A stretch of DNA of 64,000 nt from Streptomyces sp. C10-9-1 (GTDB taxonomy: Bacteria; Actinomycetota; Actinomycetes; Streptomycetales; Streptomycetaceae): NCBI RefSeq assembly GCF_024497955.1, contig NZ_JANHKP010000012.1, positions 62,001-126,000 on the forward strand, read 5' to 3'. Positions within the stretch are counted from its first letter, which is position 1. Each line of letters starts with the position of its first letter. Below, in pieces: positions 33,219 through 41,497 of this stretch. Under the pieces are notes generated by a model. It saw nothing but the letters and a program-made list of their open reading frames with translations. It made no database searches and was not told the origin of the DNA. The translations under genes were made by a program, and so were the position numbers.

Positions 33219-33941
33219 ATGAGACCCAGGACCGGTCGGGCGCTGACCTCCGTGATGGTGCTGCTCACGCTGACCACCGGGATGGTCGAGGCGGTGTCCT
33301 TCCTGGTGCTCGGTCCGGTCTTCGCGGCGGTCCAGACGGGCAACCTGCTGCTGCTCGGGTTCGCGATCGCCGGGGCGCCGGGGATCTCGGCGACGGTCTC
33401 GGGGGTCTCCCTCGCCGGGTTCGCCTTCGGTGCCATCGCGGGATCCCGCCTGGAGTCGGCGATCGACGCCCGCGGCCGGCGCTGGTTCGCCGCGGCCCTG
33501 GTGGGGGAGGGGGTCCTGCTGGGTGCGGCGGCCCTGGTGATCTGGCGTGCCGGTATCGAGAGCGCTCCGCAGGGGCAGGTGGGCGGCCGGCACCTGGCGG
33601 CGATCGCGATGGTGGCGTGCGCCATGGGGGTGCGCAACGTGACCTCGCTGCGGGCGCCGGTCGCCGACGTCCCCACCACGGTGTCGACCCGGGCCCTCAC
33701 CGGTCTGCTGATCGCGCTGCCCCCGCTGGCGTCGGACTCCCGGGTGGGCGGCGGTGGGGGCAGGGAGCTGCGGCGGATGGCGTCCGTCGCCGCGATGTTC
33801 GCCGGGGGGCTGCTCGGTGCGTGGTTCCTGGAACGCGCGACCCACCCCGCCCTCGCCCTCGCCGTCCCCGCGGCCCTGGTGCTGGCCCTGGGGCTCGGCC
33901 TCGTCGCCCTCCGGCGCGGACGCATCTCCGTCCCGGGCTGA
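33219..33941 (+). CDS. DUF1275 (YoaK-type) membrane protein
   Basis: 240 residues from ATG 33219, probably leaderless. Six or seven hydrophobic helices; the first contains TTGMVEAVSFLVLGPVFAAVQTGNLLLLG, split by the conserved DUF1275 pattern in which a glutamate and the QTGN motif lie at the membrane face. Later segments include VACAMGVRNVTSLRAPVADVPTT, where family members have A.QN and T.. motifs. The family function is unknown. A start 72 bases upstream adds an implausible Pro/Arg stretch. Confidence 0.8.
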   Translation: MRPRTGRALTSVMVLLTLTTGMVEAVSFLVLGPVFAAVQTGNLLLLGFAIAGAPGISATVSGVSLAGFAFGAIAGSRLESAIDARGRRWFAAALVGEGVLLGAAALVIWRAGIESAPQGQVGGRHLAAIAMVACAMGVRNVTSLRAPVADVPTTVSTRALTGLLIALPPLASDSRVGGGGGRELRRMASVAAMFAGGLLGAWFLERATHPALALAVPAALVLALGLGLVALRRGRISVPG

Positions 33942-34054
33942 CGGGCCCCGCGCGTGTCCGTCCGTGTGATCCGCCCCTCGGCGGAACGGCGTTCCGGGGG
34001 CCGGCCGGTCGGCGGCGCCGGCGGCCCGGCGGCACTCCCCGCGCGCGCCCCTGT

Positions 34055-34082
34055 TTGACACGCACCCCCCGAGGGGTACTCT
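34055..34082 (+). promoter_or_regulatory. S10 operon (rpsJ) promoter
   Basis: TTGACA, 16 bases, TACTCT: a consensus promoter that yields a leader of about 375 bases. Confidence 0.75.
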
Positions 34083-34341
34083 CTTGGGCTCGATTGGCCA
34101 GGCGCGTGCCTCGTGTGGCAGACTGTCCGGGTTGCTCGGTTGAGTGCCGATGCTGCGCGCCTCCCGCCGGGAGGACCGGAAGCGAGTCCCACAGTACTCG
34201 TCGTCCCACGCGATGTGCCGTGAGGTGCAGGGGCGGACGTACGGGAATCTTCCGGGAAGTGTCAGCGGGGTACCGGCCAGGCGCCCGGTGGGATTTCTTC
34301 CCCCGTCCCGCGGTCCTTCGGCCCGCACCCCCTTGGTTGGG

Positions 34342-34362
34342 ATCTCCCTATGCGGAGATTTT
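34342..34362 (+). terminator. Attenuator-like hairpin in the rpsJ leader
   Basis: ATCTCC-CTATGC-GGAGAT is a perfect stem followed by TTT. It lies just before the shared leader element and could end transcription early. Other inverted repeats upstream in the leader include CCTCCC/GGGAGG near 34160. Confidence 0.5.
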
Positions 34363-34375
34363 CGTAGAGGGGATG

Positions 34376-34400
34376 CGACACGCCCGACCGCGTGGGTCGG
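34376..34400 (+). promoter_or_regulatory. Shared r-protein leader element, copy 2 (rpsJ leader)
   Basis: The same 25-base element as in the rpsL leader with a single difference, including the hairpin CCGACC-GCGTG-GGTCGG (34384-34400), 65 bases before rpsJ. Confidence 0.7.
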
Positions 34401-34464
34401 AGAAGAGAGCAGGACCCGCCGGGTACCAGAGCGTTCATACGAGAGACAGGACTACGAAGTAGCC

Positions 34465-34773
34465 ATGGCGGGACAGAAGATCCGCATCCGGCTCAAGGCC
34501 TACGACCACGAGGTCATCGACTCCTCGGCGAAGAAGATCGTCGAGACGGTGACCCGCACTGGTGCGTCGGTCGCGGGCCCGGTGCCGCTGCCCACTGAGA
34601 AGAACGTGTACTGCGTCATCAAGTCGCCGCACAAGTACAAGGACTCGCGCGAGCACTTCGAGATGCGCACGCACAAGCGCCTGATCGACATCCTCGACCC
34701 GACGCCCAAGACCGTTGACTCGCTGATGCGCCTGGACCTTCCGGCCGGCGTTGACATCGAGATCAAGCTCTGA
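34465..34773 (+). CDS. rpsJ: Small ribosomal subunit protein uS10 (NusE)
   Basis: 102 residues from ATG 34465. MAGQKIRIRLKAYDHEVID, PVPLPTEKNVYCVIKSPHKYKDS and FEMRTHKRLIDI are typical. uS10 is part of the 30S head and, as NusE, joins antitermination complexes and binds NusG. It opens the S10 operon; rplC follows 14 bases after the stop. Confidence 0.98.
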   Translation: MAGQKIRIRLKAYDHEVIDSSAKKIVETVTRTGASVAGPVPLPTEKNVYCVIKSPHKYKDSREHFEMRTHKRLIDILDPTPKTVDSLMRLDLPAGVDIEIKL

Positions 34774-34787
34774 GAGGCGCGGAAGAG

Positions 34788-35432
34788 ATGGCTAAGCAGA
34801 TCAAGGGCGTCCTGGGCGAGAAGCTCGGCATGACCCAGGTCTGGGACGAGAACAACCGTGTCGTCCCGGTGACCGTCGTCAAGGCCGGACCCTGCGTCGT
34901 TACCCAGGTCCGTACGAACGACACCGACGGCTACGAGTCGGTCCAGATCGCCTTCGGCGAGATCGACCCGCGCAAGGTGAACAAGCCCCTCAAGGGCCAC
35001 TTCGCCAAGGCCGACGTGACCCCCCGCCGCCACCTGGTGGAGCTCCGCACCTCCGACGCCAGCGAGTACACGCTCGGCCAGGAGATCACCGCCGAGGTGT
35101 TCGAGTCCGGCGTCAAGGTCGACGTCACGGGCAAGAGCAAGGGCAAGGGCTTCGCCGGTGTCATGAAGCGCCACAACTTCCGTGGCCTCGGCGCCGGTCA
35201 CGGCACCCAGCGCAAGCACCGCTCCCCCGGCTCCATCGGTGGCTGCGCCACCCCGGGCCGCGTGTTCAAGGGCCTCCGCATGGCTGGCCGCATGGGCAAC
35301 GAGCGGGTCACCACCCAGAACCTGACCGTTCACGCCGTTGACGCGGAGAAGGGCCTGCTGCTCATCAAGGGCGCGGTTCCTGGTCCGAACGGCGGCCTCG
35401 TCCTGGTCCGTACCGCGGCCAAGGGGGCCTGA
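34788..35432 (+). CDS. rplC: Large ribosomal subunit protein uL3
   Basis: 214 residues from ATG 34788, after GAGG...GGAAGAG. It begins MAKQIKGVLGEKLGMTQVWDE; the long loop GAGHGTQRKHRSPGSIGGCATPGRVFKG reaches the peptidyl-transferase centre. rplD starts eight bases beyond the stop. Confidence 0.98.
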   Translation: MAKQIKGVLGEKLGMTQVWDENNRVVPVTVVKAGPCVVTQVRTNDTDGYESVQIAFGEIDPRKVNKPLKGHFAKADVTPRRHLVELRTSDASEYTLGQEITAEVFESGVKVDVTGKSKGKGFAGVMKRHNFRGLGAGHGTQRKHRSPGSIGGCATPGRVFKGLRMAGRMGNERVTTQNLTVHAVDAEKGLLLIKGAVPGPNGGLVLVRTAAKGA

Positions 35433-35440
35433 GGTAACCG

Positions 35441-36094
35441 ATGAGCACCATTGACATCCTTTCGCCGGCAGGCGACAAGGCCGGGACCGTCGAGCTCCCC
35501 GCGGAGATCTTCGACGCCAAGGTCAGCGTTCCGCTGATCCACCAGGTCGTCGTCGCGCAGCTGGCCGCTGCCCGTCAGGGCACGCACAAGACCAAGACCC
35601 GTGGCGAGGTCCGCGGCGGTGGCAAGAAGCCGTACCGCCAGAAGGGCACCGGCCGCGCCCGCCAGGGTTCGACCCGTGCGCCGCAGTTCGCCGGCGGTGG
35701 CGTCGTCCACGGCCCCGTGCCGCGTGACTACTCGCAGCGGACCCCGAAGAAGATGAAGGCCGCCGCCCTCCGCGGTGCCCTCACCGACCGGGCCCGCCAC
35801 TCCCGCATCCACGTCGTCTCCGGCGTGGTCGACGGCGCGGTCTCCACCAAGTCCGCCAAGTCCCTGCTGGGCAAGATCTCGGAGCGCAAGAACCTGCTCC
35901 TGGTCGCCGAGCGCTCGGACGAGGCCGCGTGGCTGTCCGCCCGCAACCTGCCCCAGGTGCACATCCTGGAGCCGGGCCAGCTGAACACGTACGACGTGCT
36001 CGTCTCCGACGACGTGGTCTTCACCCAGGCCGCCTTCGAGTCCTTCGTGTCCGGCCCCAAGGCCGCCAACGACACCGAAGGGAGCGAGGCCTGA
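35441..36094 (+). CDS. rplD: Large ribosomal subunit protein uL4
   Basis: 217 residues from ATG 35441. The extended tunnel loop is TKTRGEVRGGGKKPYRQKGTGRARQGSTRAPQ interrupted only by usual residues (about 49-80); changes there give macrolide resistance and none is evident. In enterobacteria L4 represses the S10 operon; whether this occurs here is unknown. Its TGA overlaps the rplW ATG by one base. Confidence 0.97.
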   Translation: MSTIDILSPAGDKAGTVELPAEIFDAKVSVPLIHQVVVAQLAAARQGTHKTKTRGEVRGGGKKPYRQKGTGRARQGSTRAPQFAGGGVVHGPVPRDYSQRTPKKMKAAALRGALTDRARHSRIHVVSGVVDGAVSTKSAKSLLGKISERKNLLLVAERSDEAAWLSARNLPQVHILEPGQLNTYDVLVSDDVVFTQAAFESFVSGPKAANDTEGSEA

Positions 36095-36417
36095 TGTCCG
36101 AGGCCACGATCACGAGCAAGACCTTCACGGACCCGCGCGACGTCCTCGTCAAGCCGGTCGTGTCCGAGAAGAGCTACGCGCTGCTCGACGAGAACAAGTA
36201 CACGTTCATCGTCGCGCCCGGCGCCAACAAGACCCAGATCAAGCAGGCCGTCGAGGCGGTCTTCTCGGTCAAGGTCACCGGGGTCAACACGATCAACCGG
36301 CAGGGCAAGCGCAAGCGCACCCGCACCGGTTTCGGCAAGCGCGCCAACACCAAGCGCGCCATCGTGACCCTTGCCGAGGGCGACCGCATCGACATCTTCG
36401 GCGGTCCGACCGCCTGA
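36094..36417 (+). CDS. rplW: Large ribosomal subunit protein uL23
   Basis: 107 residues from ATG 36094, one-base overlap with rplD (TGATG). Sequence KPVVSEKSYALLDENKYTF, VNTINRQGKRKRTRTGFGKR is standard. uL23 lines the tunnel exit and docks trigger factor and SRP. Confidence 0.97.
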   Translation: MSEATITSKTFTDPRDVLVKPVVSEKSYALLDENKYTFIVAPGANKTQIKQAVEAVFSVKVTGVNTINRQGKRKRTRTGFGKRANTKRAIVTLAEGDRIDIFGGPTA

Positions 36418-36468
36418 CGGCGGTCGGAATCGTCCAGAAGTCCGGAATCATCCGAGGACTGAGACACA

Positions 36469-37305
36469 ATGGGTATCCGCAAGTACAAGCCGACGACCCC
36501 GGGCCGTCGTGGCTCCAGCGTCGCCGACTTTGTCGAGATCACGCGGTCCACGCCGGAGAAGTCGCTGGTCCGCCCGCTGCACAGCAAGGGTGGCCGTAAC
36601 AACACCGGTCGTGTGACCGTCCGTCACCAGGGCGGTGGCCACAAGCGCGCCTACCGCGTGATCGACTTCCGTCGTCACGACAAGGACGGCGTGCCGGCCA
36701 AGGTCGCTCACATCGAGTACGACCCCAACCGCACCGCGCGCATCGCGCTCCTGCACTACGCCGACGGCGAGAAGCGCTACATCATCGCGCCGCGCGGCCT
36801 GGGCCAGGGCGACCGCGTCGAGAACGGCCCCGGGGCCGACATCAAGCCGGGCAACAACCTGGCGCTGCGCAACATCCCGGTCGGTACGACCATCCACGCC
36901 ATCGAGCTGCGGCCCGGCGGCGGCGCGAAGTTCGCCCGCTCCGCGGGTGCCTCCGTGCAGCTGCTCGCGAAGGAGGGCCAGATGGCCCACCTGCGCATGC
37001 CGTCCGGCGAGATCCGCCTGGTCGACGTCCGCTGCCGCGCCACCATCGGCGAGGTCGGCAACGCCGAGCAGTCGAACATCAACTGGGGCAAGGCCGGCCG
37101 CAAGCGCTGGCTCGGCGTCCGCCCGACCGTTCGCGGTGTGGCGATGAACCCGGTTGACCACCCGCACGGTGGTGGTGAGGGCAAGACCTCGGGTGGTCGC
37201 CACCCGGTCTCCCCGTGGGGTCAGAAGGAGGGTCGTACTCGTTCTCCCAAGAAGGCGAGCAACAAGTACATCGTCCGCCGCCGCAAGACGAACAAGAAGC
37301 GCTAG
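36469..37305 (+). CDS. rplB: Large ribosomal subunit protein uL2
   Basis: 278 residues from ATG 36469, after GAGGACTGAGAC. MGIRKYKPTTPGRRG, HKRAYRVIDFRR, and the C-terminal GVAMNPVDHPHGGGEG motif whose histidine lies near the peptidyl-transferase centre are all present. It is the longest gene of the S10 cluster; rpsS starts 12 bases downstream. Confidence 0.98.
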   Translation: MGIRKYKPTTPGRRGSSVADFVEITRSTPEKSLVRPLHSKGGRNNTGRVTVRHQGGGHKRAYRVIDFRRHDKDGVPAKVAHIEYDPNRTARIALLHYADGEKRYIIAPRGLGQGDRVENGPGADIKPGNNLALRNIPVGTTIHAIELRPGGGAKFARSAGASVQLLAKEGQMAHLRMPSGEIRLVDVRCRATIGEVGNAEQSNINWGKAGRKRWLGVRPTVRGVAMNPVDHPHGGGEGKTSGGRHPVSPWGQKEGRTRSPKKASNKYIVRRRKTNKKR

Positions 37306-37317
37306 GAGCGGGTTTAG

Positions 37318-37599
37318 ATGCCGCGCAGTCTCAAGAAGGGGCCCTTCGTCGACGACCACCTGATCAAGAAGGTGGATGTCCAGAACGAAGCCGGCACCAA
37401 GAACGTCATCAAGACCTGGTCCCGTCGCTCGATGATCGTCCCGGCCATGCTCGGCCACACGATCGCGGTGCACAACGGCAAGACCCATGTCCCGGTGTTC
37501 GTCACCGAGTCCATGGTCGGCCACAAGCTCGGCGAGTTCTCGCCGACTCGCACCTTCCGCGGCCACGTCAAGGACGACCGGAAGTCGAAGCGCCGCTAG
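37318..37599 (+). CDS. rpsS: Small ribosomal subunit protein uS19
   Basis: 93 residues from ATG 37318; GGAGCGGG is upstream. MPRSLKKGPFVDDHL, GHKLGEFSPTRTFRGH are conserved features. uS19 binds uS13 in the 30S head. Confidence 0.98.
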   Translation: MPRSLKKGPFVDDHLIKKVDVQNEAGTKNVIKTWSRRSMIVPAMLGHTIAVHNGKTHVPVFVTESMVGHKLGEFSPTRTFRGHVKDDRKSKRR

Positions 37600-37642
37600 A
37601 CGCGGGGTGGAACGACTCATGACTTACACCGAAGGGACAACC

Positions 37643-37990
37643 ATGGAAGCCAGGGCCCAGGCGCGGTACATCCGCGTCACGCCCATGAAGGCCCGCCGCG
37701 TGGTGGACCTCATCCGTGGCATGGATGCCACGGAGGCTCAGGCGGTCCTGCGTTTCGCCCCGCAGGCCGCGAGCGTGCCGGTCGGCAAGGTGCTGGACAG
37801 CGCCATCGCCAACGCCGCGCACAACTACGACCACACGGACGCCTCGTCGCTGTTCATCAGCGAGGCGTACGTGGACGAGGGCCCGACCCTGAAGCGGTTC
37901 CGTCCGCGTGCCCAGGGCCGTGCCTACCGGATCCGTAAGCGGACCAGCCACATCACCGTGGTCGTCAGCAGCAAGGAAGGAACCCGGTAA
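37643..37990 (+). CDS. rplV: Large ribosomal subunit protein uL22
   Basis: 115 residues from ATG 37643, eight bases after AAGGGA. It begins MEARAQARYIRVTPMKARR. An in-frame ATG at 37619 would add MTYTEGTT but has a poorer ribosome site, and the family normally starts at MEARAQ. The beta-hairpin RPRAQGRAYRIRKRTSHI lines the exit tunnel. Its TAA overlaps the rpsC ATG by one base. Confidence 0.95.
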   Translation: MEARAQARYIRVTPMKARRVVDLIRGMDATEAQAVLRFAPQAASVPVGKVLDSAIANAAHNYDHTDASSLFISEAYVDEGPTLKRFRPRAQGRAYRIRKRTSHITVVVSSKEGTR

Positions 37991-38814
37991 TGGGCCAGAA
38001 GGTAAACCCGCACGGGTTCCGGCTCGGCATCACCACGGACTTCAAGTCCCGCTGGTACGCCGACAAGCTGTACAAGGACTACGTCAAGGAAGACGTCGCC
38101 ATCCGTCGGATGATGACGTCCGGCATGGAGCGCGCCGGCATCTCCAAGGTCGAGATCGAGCGCACCCGTGACCGCGTCCGTGTGGACATCCACACGGCCC
38201 GTCCGGGCATCGTCATCGGCCGCCGCGGCGCCGAGGCCGACCGCATCCGCGGCGACCTGGAGAAGCTCACCGGCAAGCAGGTCCAGCTGAACATCCTCGA
38301 GGTCAAGAACCCCGAGGTCGACGCTCAGCTCGTGGCCCAGGCCGTCGCCGAGCAGCTGTCCTCCCGCGTCTCCTTCCGCCGTGCCATGCGCAAGAGCATG
38401 CAGTCGGCGATGAAGGCCGGCGCCAAGGGCATCAAGATCCAGTGCGGTGGCCGCCTCGGCGGCGCCGAGATGTCCCGCTCGGAGTTCTACCGCGAGGGCC
38501 GTGTGCCGCTGCACACGCTCCGCGCGAACGTCGAGTACGGCTTCTTCGAGGCCAAGACCACCTTCGGCCGCATCGGCGTGAAGGTCTGGATCTACAAGGG
38601 CGACGTCAAGAACATCGCCGAGGTCCGCGCGGAGAACGCCGCCGCCCGTGCCGGCAACCGTCCGGCCCGCGGCGGTGCGGACCGCCCGGCCGGCCGCGGT
38701 CGCGGTGGCGAGCGTCGTGGACGCAAGCCGCAGCAGGCTCAGGCTGCCGAGGCCCCCAAGGCCGAGGCCGCCGCCGCCGCTCCGGCTGCTGAGAGCACCG
38801 GAACGGAGGCCTGA
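37990..38814 (+). CDS. rpsC: Small ribosomal subunit protein uS3
   Basis: 274 residues from ATG 37990 (TAATG overlap). The KH domain GIVIGRRGAEADRIRGDL (about 74-91) and the C-terminal domain GGRLGGAEMSRSEFYREGRVPLHTLRA are standard. The tail after residue 215 is Ala/Arg/Gly-rich and low in complexity, as in other Streptomyces. uS3 forms part of the mRNA entry channel. Confidence 0.97.
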   Translation: MGQKVNPHGFRLGITTDFKSRWYADKLYKDYVKEDVAIRRMMTSGMERAGISKVEIERTRDRVRVDIHTARPGIVIGRRGAEADRIRGDLEKLTGKQVQLNILEVKNPEVDAQLVAQAVAEQLSSRVSFRRAMRKSMQSAMKAGAKGIKIQCGGRLGGAEMSRSEFYREGRVPLHTLRANVEYGFFEAKTTFGRIGVKVWIYKGDVKNIAEVRAENAAARAGNRPARGGADRPAGRGRGGERRGRKPQQAQAAEAPKAEAAAAAPAAESTGTEA

Positions 38815-38819
38815 CCGAC

Positions 38820-39239
38820 ATGCTGATCCCCCGTAGGGTCAAGCACCGCAAGCAGCACCACCCGAAGCGCAACGGCATGGCCAAGGGTGGCACGCAGGTT
38901 GCGTTCGGCGAGTACGGCATCCAGGCCATGACTCCGGCGTACGTGACCAACCGCCAGATCGAGGCGGCCCGTATCGCCATGACCCGCCACATCAAGCGTG
39001 GCGGCAAGGTCTGGATCAACATCTACCCGGACCGCCCGCTGACCAAGAAGCCGGCCGAGACCCGCATGGGTTCCGGTAAGGGTTCGCCGGAGTGGTGGGT
39101 CGCGAACGTGAAGCCCGGTCGGGTGATGTTCGAGCTGTCCTACCCGAACGAGAAGATCGCGCGTGAGGCGCTGACCCGTGCGGCTCACAAGCTGCCGATG
39201 AAGTGCAAGATCGTCAAGCGCGAGGCAGGTGAAGCGTGA
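38820..39239 (+). CDS. rplP: Large ribosomal subunit protein uL16
   Basis: 139 residues from ATG 38820 (MLIPRRVKHRKQHHPKRNG). The GGTQVAFGEYGIQA segment and RMGSGKGSPEWWVA motif near the A-site tRNA are intact; no evernimicin-type change is evident. The rpmC ATG overlaps its stop. Confidence 0.98.
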   Translation: MLIPRRVKHRKQHHPKRNGMAKGGTQVAFGEYGIQAMTPAYVTNRQIEAARIAMTRHIKRGGKVWINIYPDRPLTKKPAETRMGSGKGSPEWWVANVKPGRVMFELSYPNEKIAREALTRAAHKLPMKCKIVKREAGEA

Positions 39240-39463
39240 TGTCGGCCGGAACCAAGGCGTCCGAGCTGCGCGAGCTGGGCAACGAGGAGCTTGTTGCCAA
39301 GCTCCGCGAGGCCAAGGAAGAGCTGTTCAACCTCCGCTTCCAGGCGGCGACGGGCCAGCTCGAGAACCACGGCCGGCTGAAGGCCGTCCGCAAGGACATC
39401 GCCCGGATCTACACCCTGATGCGTGAGCGTGAGCTGGGCATCGAGACGGTGGAGAGCGCCTGA
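39239..39463 (+). CDS. rpmC: Large ribosomal subunit protein uL29
   Basis: 74 residues from ATG 39239, overlapping the rplP stop (TGATG). An in-frame GTG three bases earlier is less likely. ELRELGNEELVAKLREAKEELFNLRFQ is the expected helical hairpin near the tunnel exit. Confidence 0.97.
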   Translation: MSAGTKASELRELGNEELVAKLREAKEELFNLRFQAATGQLENHGRLKAVRKDIARIYTLMRERELGIETVESA

Positions 39464-39747
39464 TGAGCGAGAACAACGTGACTGAGCAGAAGACCGAGCG
39501 CAACGCCCGCAAGACCCGCGAGGGTCTGGTCGTCAGCGACAAGATGGACAAGACCGTCGTCGTCGCCGTTGAGGACCGCGTCAAGCACGCGCTGTACGGC
39601 AAGGTCATCCGCCGTACGAACAAGCTCAAGGCCCACGACGAGCAGAACGCCGCCGGCGTCGGCGACCGCGTCCTCCTGATGGAGACCCGGAAGCTGTCCG
39701 CCACCAAGCACTGGCGCGTCGTCGAGATCCTCGAGAAGGCCAAGTAA
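39463..39747 (+). CDS. rpsQ: Small ribosomal subunit protein uS17
   Basis: 94 residues from ATG 39463, overlapping rpmC by one base. An N-terminal extension (MSENNVTEQKTERNARKTRE) precedes the OB-fold core GLVVSDKMDKTVVVAVEDRV. Two perfect hairpins follow before rplN. Confidence 0.97.
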   Translation: MSENNVTEQKTERNARKTREGLVVSDKMDKTVVVAVEDRVKHALYGKVIRRTNKLKAHDEQNAAGVGDRVLLMETRKLSATKHWRVVEILEKAK

Positions 39748-39750
39748 TCG

Positions 39751-39818
39751 CTCGAAGGGGTAACCCTTCGAGTTCGTTCCGCCAGGCTCGGCGGGGGTCT
39801 CCAGCGGAGACCCCCGCC
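39751..39818 (+). terminator. Two back-to-back perfect hairpins between rpsQ and rplN
   Basis: CTCGAAGGG-GTAA-CCCTTCGAG (39751-39772) is followed by GGCGGGGGTCTCC-AGC-GGAGACCCCCGCC (39790-39818). They start four bases after rpsQ and end 30 before rplN, at the S10/spc boundary. No promoter is obvious between them and rplN, so attenuation or mRNA processing is more likely than a full stop. Confidence 0.7.
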
Positions 39819-39847
39819 GGGAACCGGCAGACAATCAGGAGATAGAC

Positions 39848-40216
39848 GTGATCCAGCAGGAGTCGCGACTGCGCGTCGCCGACAACACTGGTGCCAAGGA
39901 GATCCTTTGCATCCGTGTTCTCGGTGGCTCCGGTCGCCGCTACGCGGGCATCGGTGACGTCATCGTCGCCACCGTCAAGGACGCGATCCCCGGTGGCAAC
40001 GTGAAGAAGGGTGACGTCGTCAAGGCGGTCATCGTTCGCACCGTCAAGGAGCGCCGCCGCCAGGACGGCTCGTACATCCGCTTCGACGAGAACGCCGCCG
40101 TCATTCTGAAGAACGACGGCGACCCTCGCGGCACCCGTATCTTCGGCCCCGTCGGCCGTGAGCTGCGCGAGAAGAAGTTCATGAAGATCATCTCGCTCGC
40201 GCCGGAGGTGCTGTAA
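39848..40216 (+). CDS. rplN: Large ribosomal subunit protein uL14
   Basis: 122 residues from GTG 39848, after AGGAGA. MIQQESRLRVADNTGAKEILCIRVLGGSGRR and DENAAVILKNDGDPRGTRIFGPV are typical. It contacts uL19 and 16S rRNA at a subunit bridge. First gene of the spc part; rplX starts two bases later. Confidence 0.98.
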   Translation: MIQQESRLRVADNTGAKEILCIRVLGGSGRRYAGIGDVIVATVKDAIPGGNVKKGDVVKAVIVRTVKERRRQDGSYIRFDENAAVILKNDGDPRGTRIFGPVGRELREKKFMKIISLAPEVL

Positions 40217-40218
40217 GC

Positions 40219-40542
40219 ATGAAGATCAAGAAGGGCGACCTGGTTCAGGTCATCACCGGCAAGGACAAGGGCAAGCAGGGCAAGGTCATCGCGGCCTTCC
40301 CCCGCGAGGACCGCGTCCTGGTCGAGGGTGTCAACCGGGTCAAGAAGCACACCAAGGCCGGCCAGACCGCCCGTGGTTCGCAGACCGGTGGCATCGTGAC
40401 CACCGAGGCTCCGATCCACGTGAGCAACGTCCAGCTCGTCGTCGAGAAGGACGGCAAGAAGGTCGTGACCCGCGTCGGCTTCCGCTTCGACGACGAGGGC
40501 AACAAGATCCGCGTTGCCAAGCGGACGGGTGAGGACATCTGA
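40219..40542 (+). CDS. rplX: Large ribosomal subunit protein uL24
   Basis: 107 residues from ATG 40219. The KOW motif KKGDLVQVITGKDKGKQGKVI is N-terminal. uL24 is an assembly initiator near the tunnel exit. The stop overlaps the rplE ATG. Confidence 0.98.
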   Translation: MKIKKGDLVQVITGKDKGKQGKVIAAFPREDRVLVEGVNRVKKHTKAGQTARGSQTGGIVTTEAPIHVSNVQLVVEKDGKKVVTRVGFRFDDEGNKIRVAKRTGEDI

Positions 40543-41099
40543 TGGCTACCACCACCACTCCGCGTCTCAAGACGAAGTACCGCGACGAGATCGCCCCGAA
40601 GCTGCGTGAGGAGTTCTCCTACGAGAACGTCATGCAGATCCCGGGCCTCGTCAAGATCGTGGTCAACATGGGTGTCGGCGACGCCGCCCGCGACTCGAAG
40701 CTGATCGACGGAGCCATCCGCGATCTCGCCACGATCACCGGTCAGAAGCCGGCCGTCACCAAGGCCCGCAAGTCCATCGCGCAGTTCAAGCTGCGCGAGG
40801 GTCAGCCGATCGGTGCCCACGTCACGCTCCGTGGCGACCGCATGTGGGAGTTCCTGGACCGCACCCTGTCGCTCGCGCTCCCGCGCATCCGCGACTTCCG
40901 CGGCCTGTCCCCCAAGCAGTTCGACGGCCGTGGCAACTACACCTTCGGTCTCACGGAGCAGGTCATGTTCCACGAGATCGACCAGGACAAGATCGACCGC
41001 GTCCGGGGTATGGACATCACCGTGGTCACCACGGCGACCAACGACGACGAGGGCCGTGCCCTTCTGCGTCACCTCGGCTTCCCGTTCAAGGAGGCGTGA
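40542..41099 (+). CDS. rplE: Large ribosomal subunit protein uL5
   Basis: 185 residues from ATG 40542 (TGATG overlap). MQIPGLVKIVVNMGVGDA, GQKPAVTKARKSIAQFKLREGQPIGAHVTLRG are split family blocks seen here. uL5 binds 5S rRNA and the P-site tRNA region. rpsN starts five bases downstream. Confidence 0.98.
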   Translation: MATTTTPRLKTKYRDEIAPKLREEFSYENVMQIPGLVKIVVNMGVGDAARDSKLIDGAIRDLATITGQKPAVTKARKSIAQFKLREGQPIGAHVTLRGDRMWEFLDRTLSLALPRIRDFRGLSPKQFDGRGNYTFGLTEQVMFHEIDQDKIDRVRGMDITVVTTATNDDEGRALLRHLGFPFKEA

Positions 41100-41104
41100 G
41101 CGAG

Positions 41105-41290
41105 ATGGCGAAGAAGGCTCTGATTGCCAAGGCTGCTCGTAAGCCCAAGTTCGGTGTGCGTGCCTACACCCGCTGCCAGCGCTGTGGCCGTCCGCACTCC
41201 GTGTACCGCAAGTTCGGCCTCTGCCGCGTGTGCCTTCGTGAGATGGCTCACCGTGGCGAGCTGCCGGGCGTGACCAAGAGCTCCTGGTAA
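41105..41290 (+). CDS. rpsN: Small ribosomal subunit protein uS14, zinc-binding type
   Basis: 61 residues from ATG 41105. CQRCGRPHSVYRKFGLCRVC gives the four zinc cysteines (24, 27, 40, 43), marking the short zinc-dependent type. Streptomyces also carry a longer zinc-free paralogue elsewhere, used when zinc is scarce. Confidence 0.97.
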   Translation: MAKKALIAKAARKPKFGVRAYTRCQRCGRPHSVYRKFGLCRVCLREMAHRGELPGVTKSSW

Positions 41291-41497
41291 TCCCCTCGTT
41301 GGGATTCCCCGGAGTCTCTCGGTAAGCACCTGGACGGCGGCCGCCCTCCCGCATGCCGTAGGCTTGCAGGGTTGGGCGTCCGCCGCCCTACCGACTTACT
41401 ACGCCGTAGGTCCCCGCGCCGCACCCGTCCCGCCCCTGTGTGGGGAGAGGGATGGCGCATACAGGAAACCCCGGCGAGAGAGGCCGAAGGCCAATTC

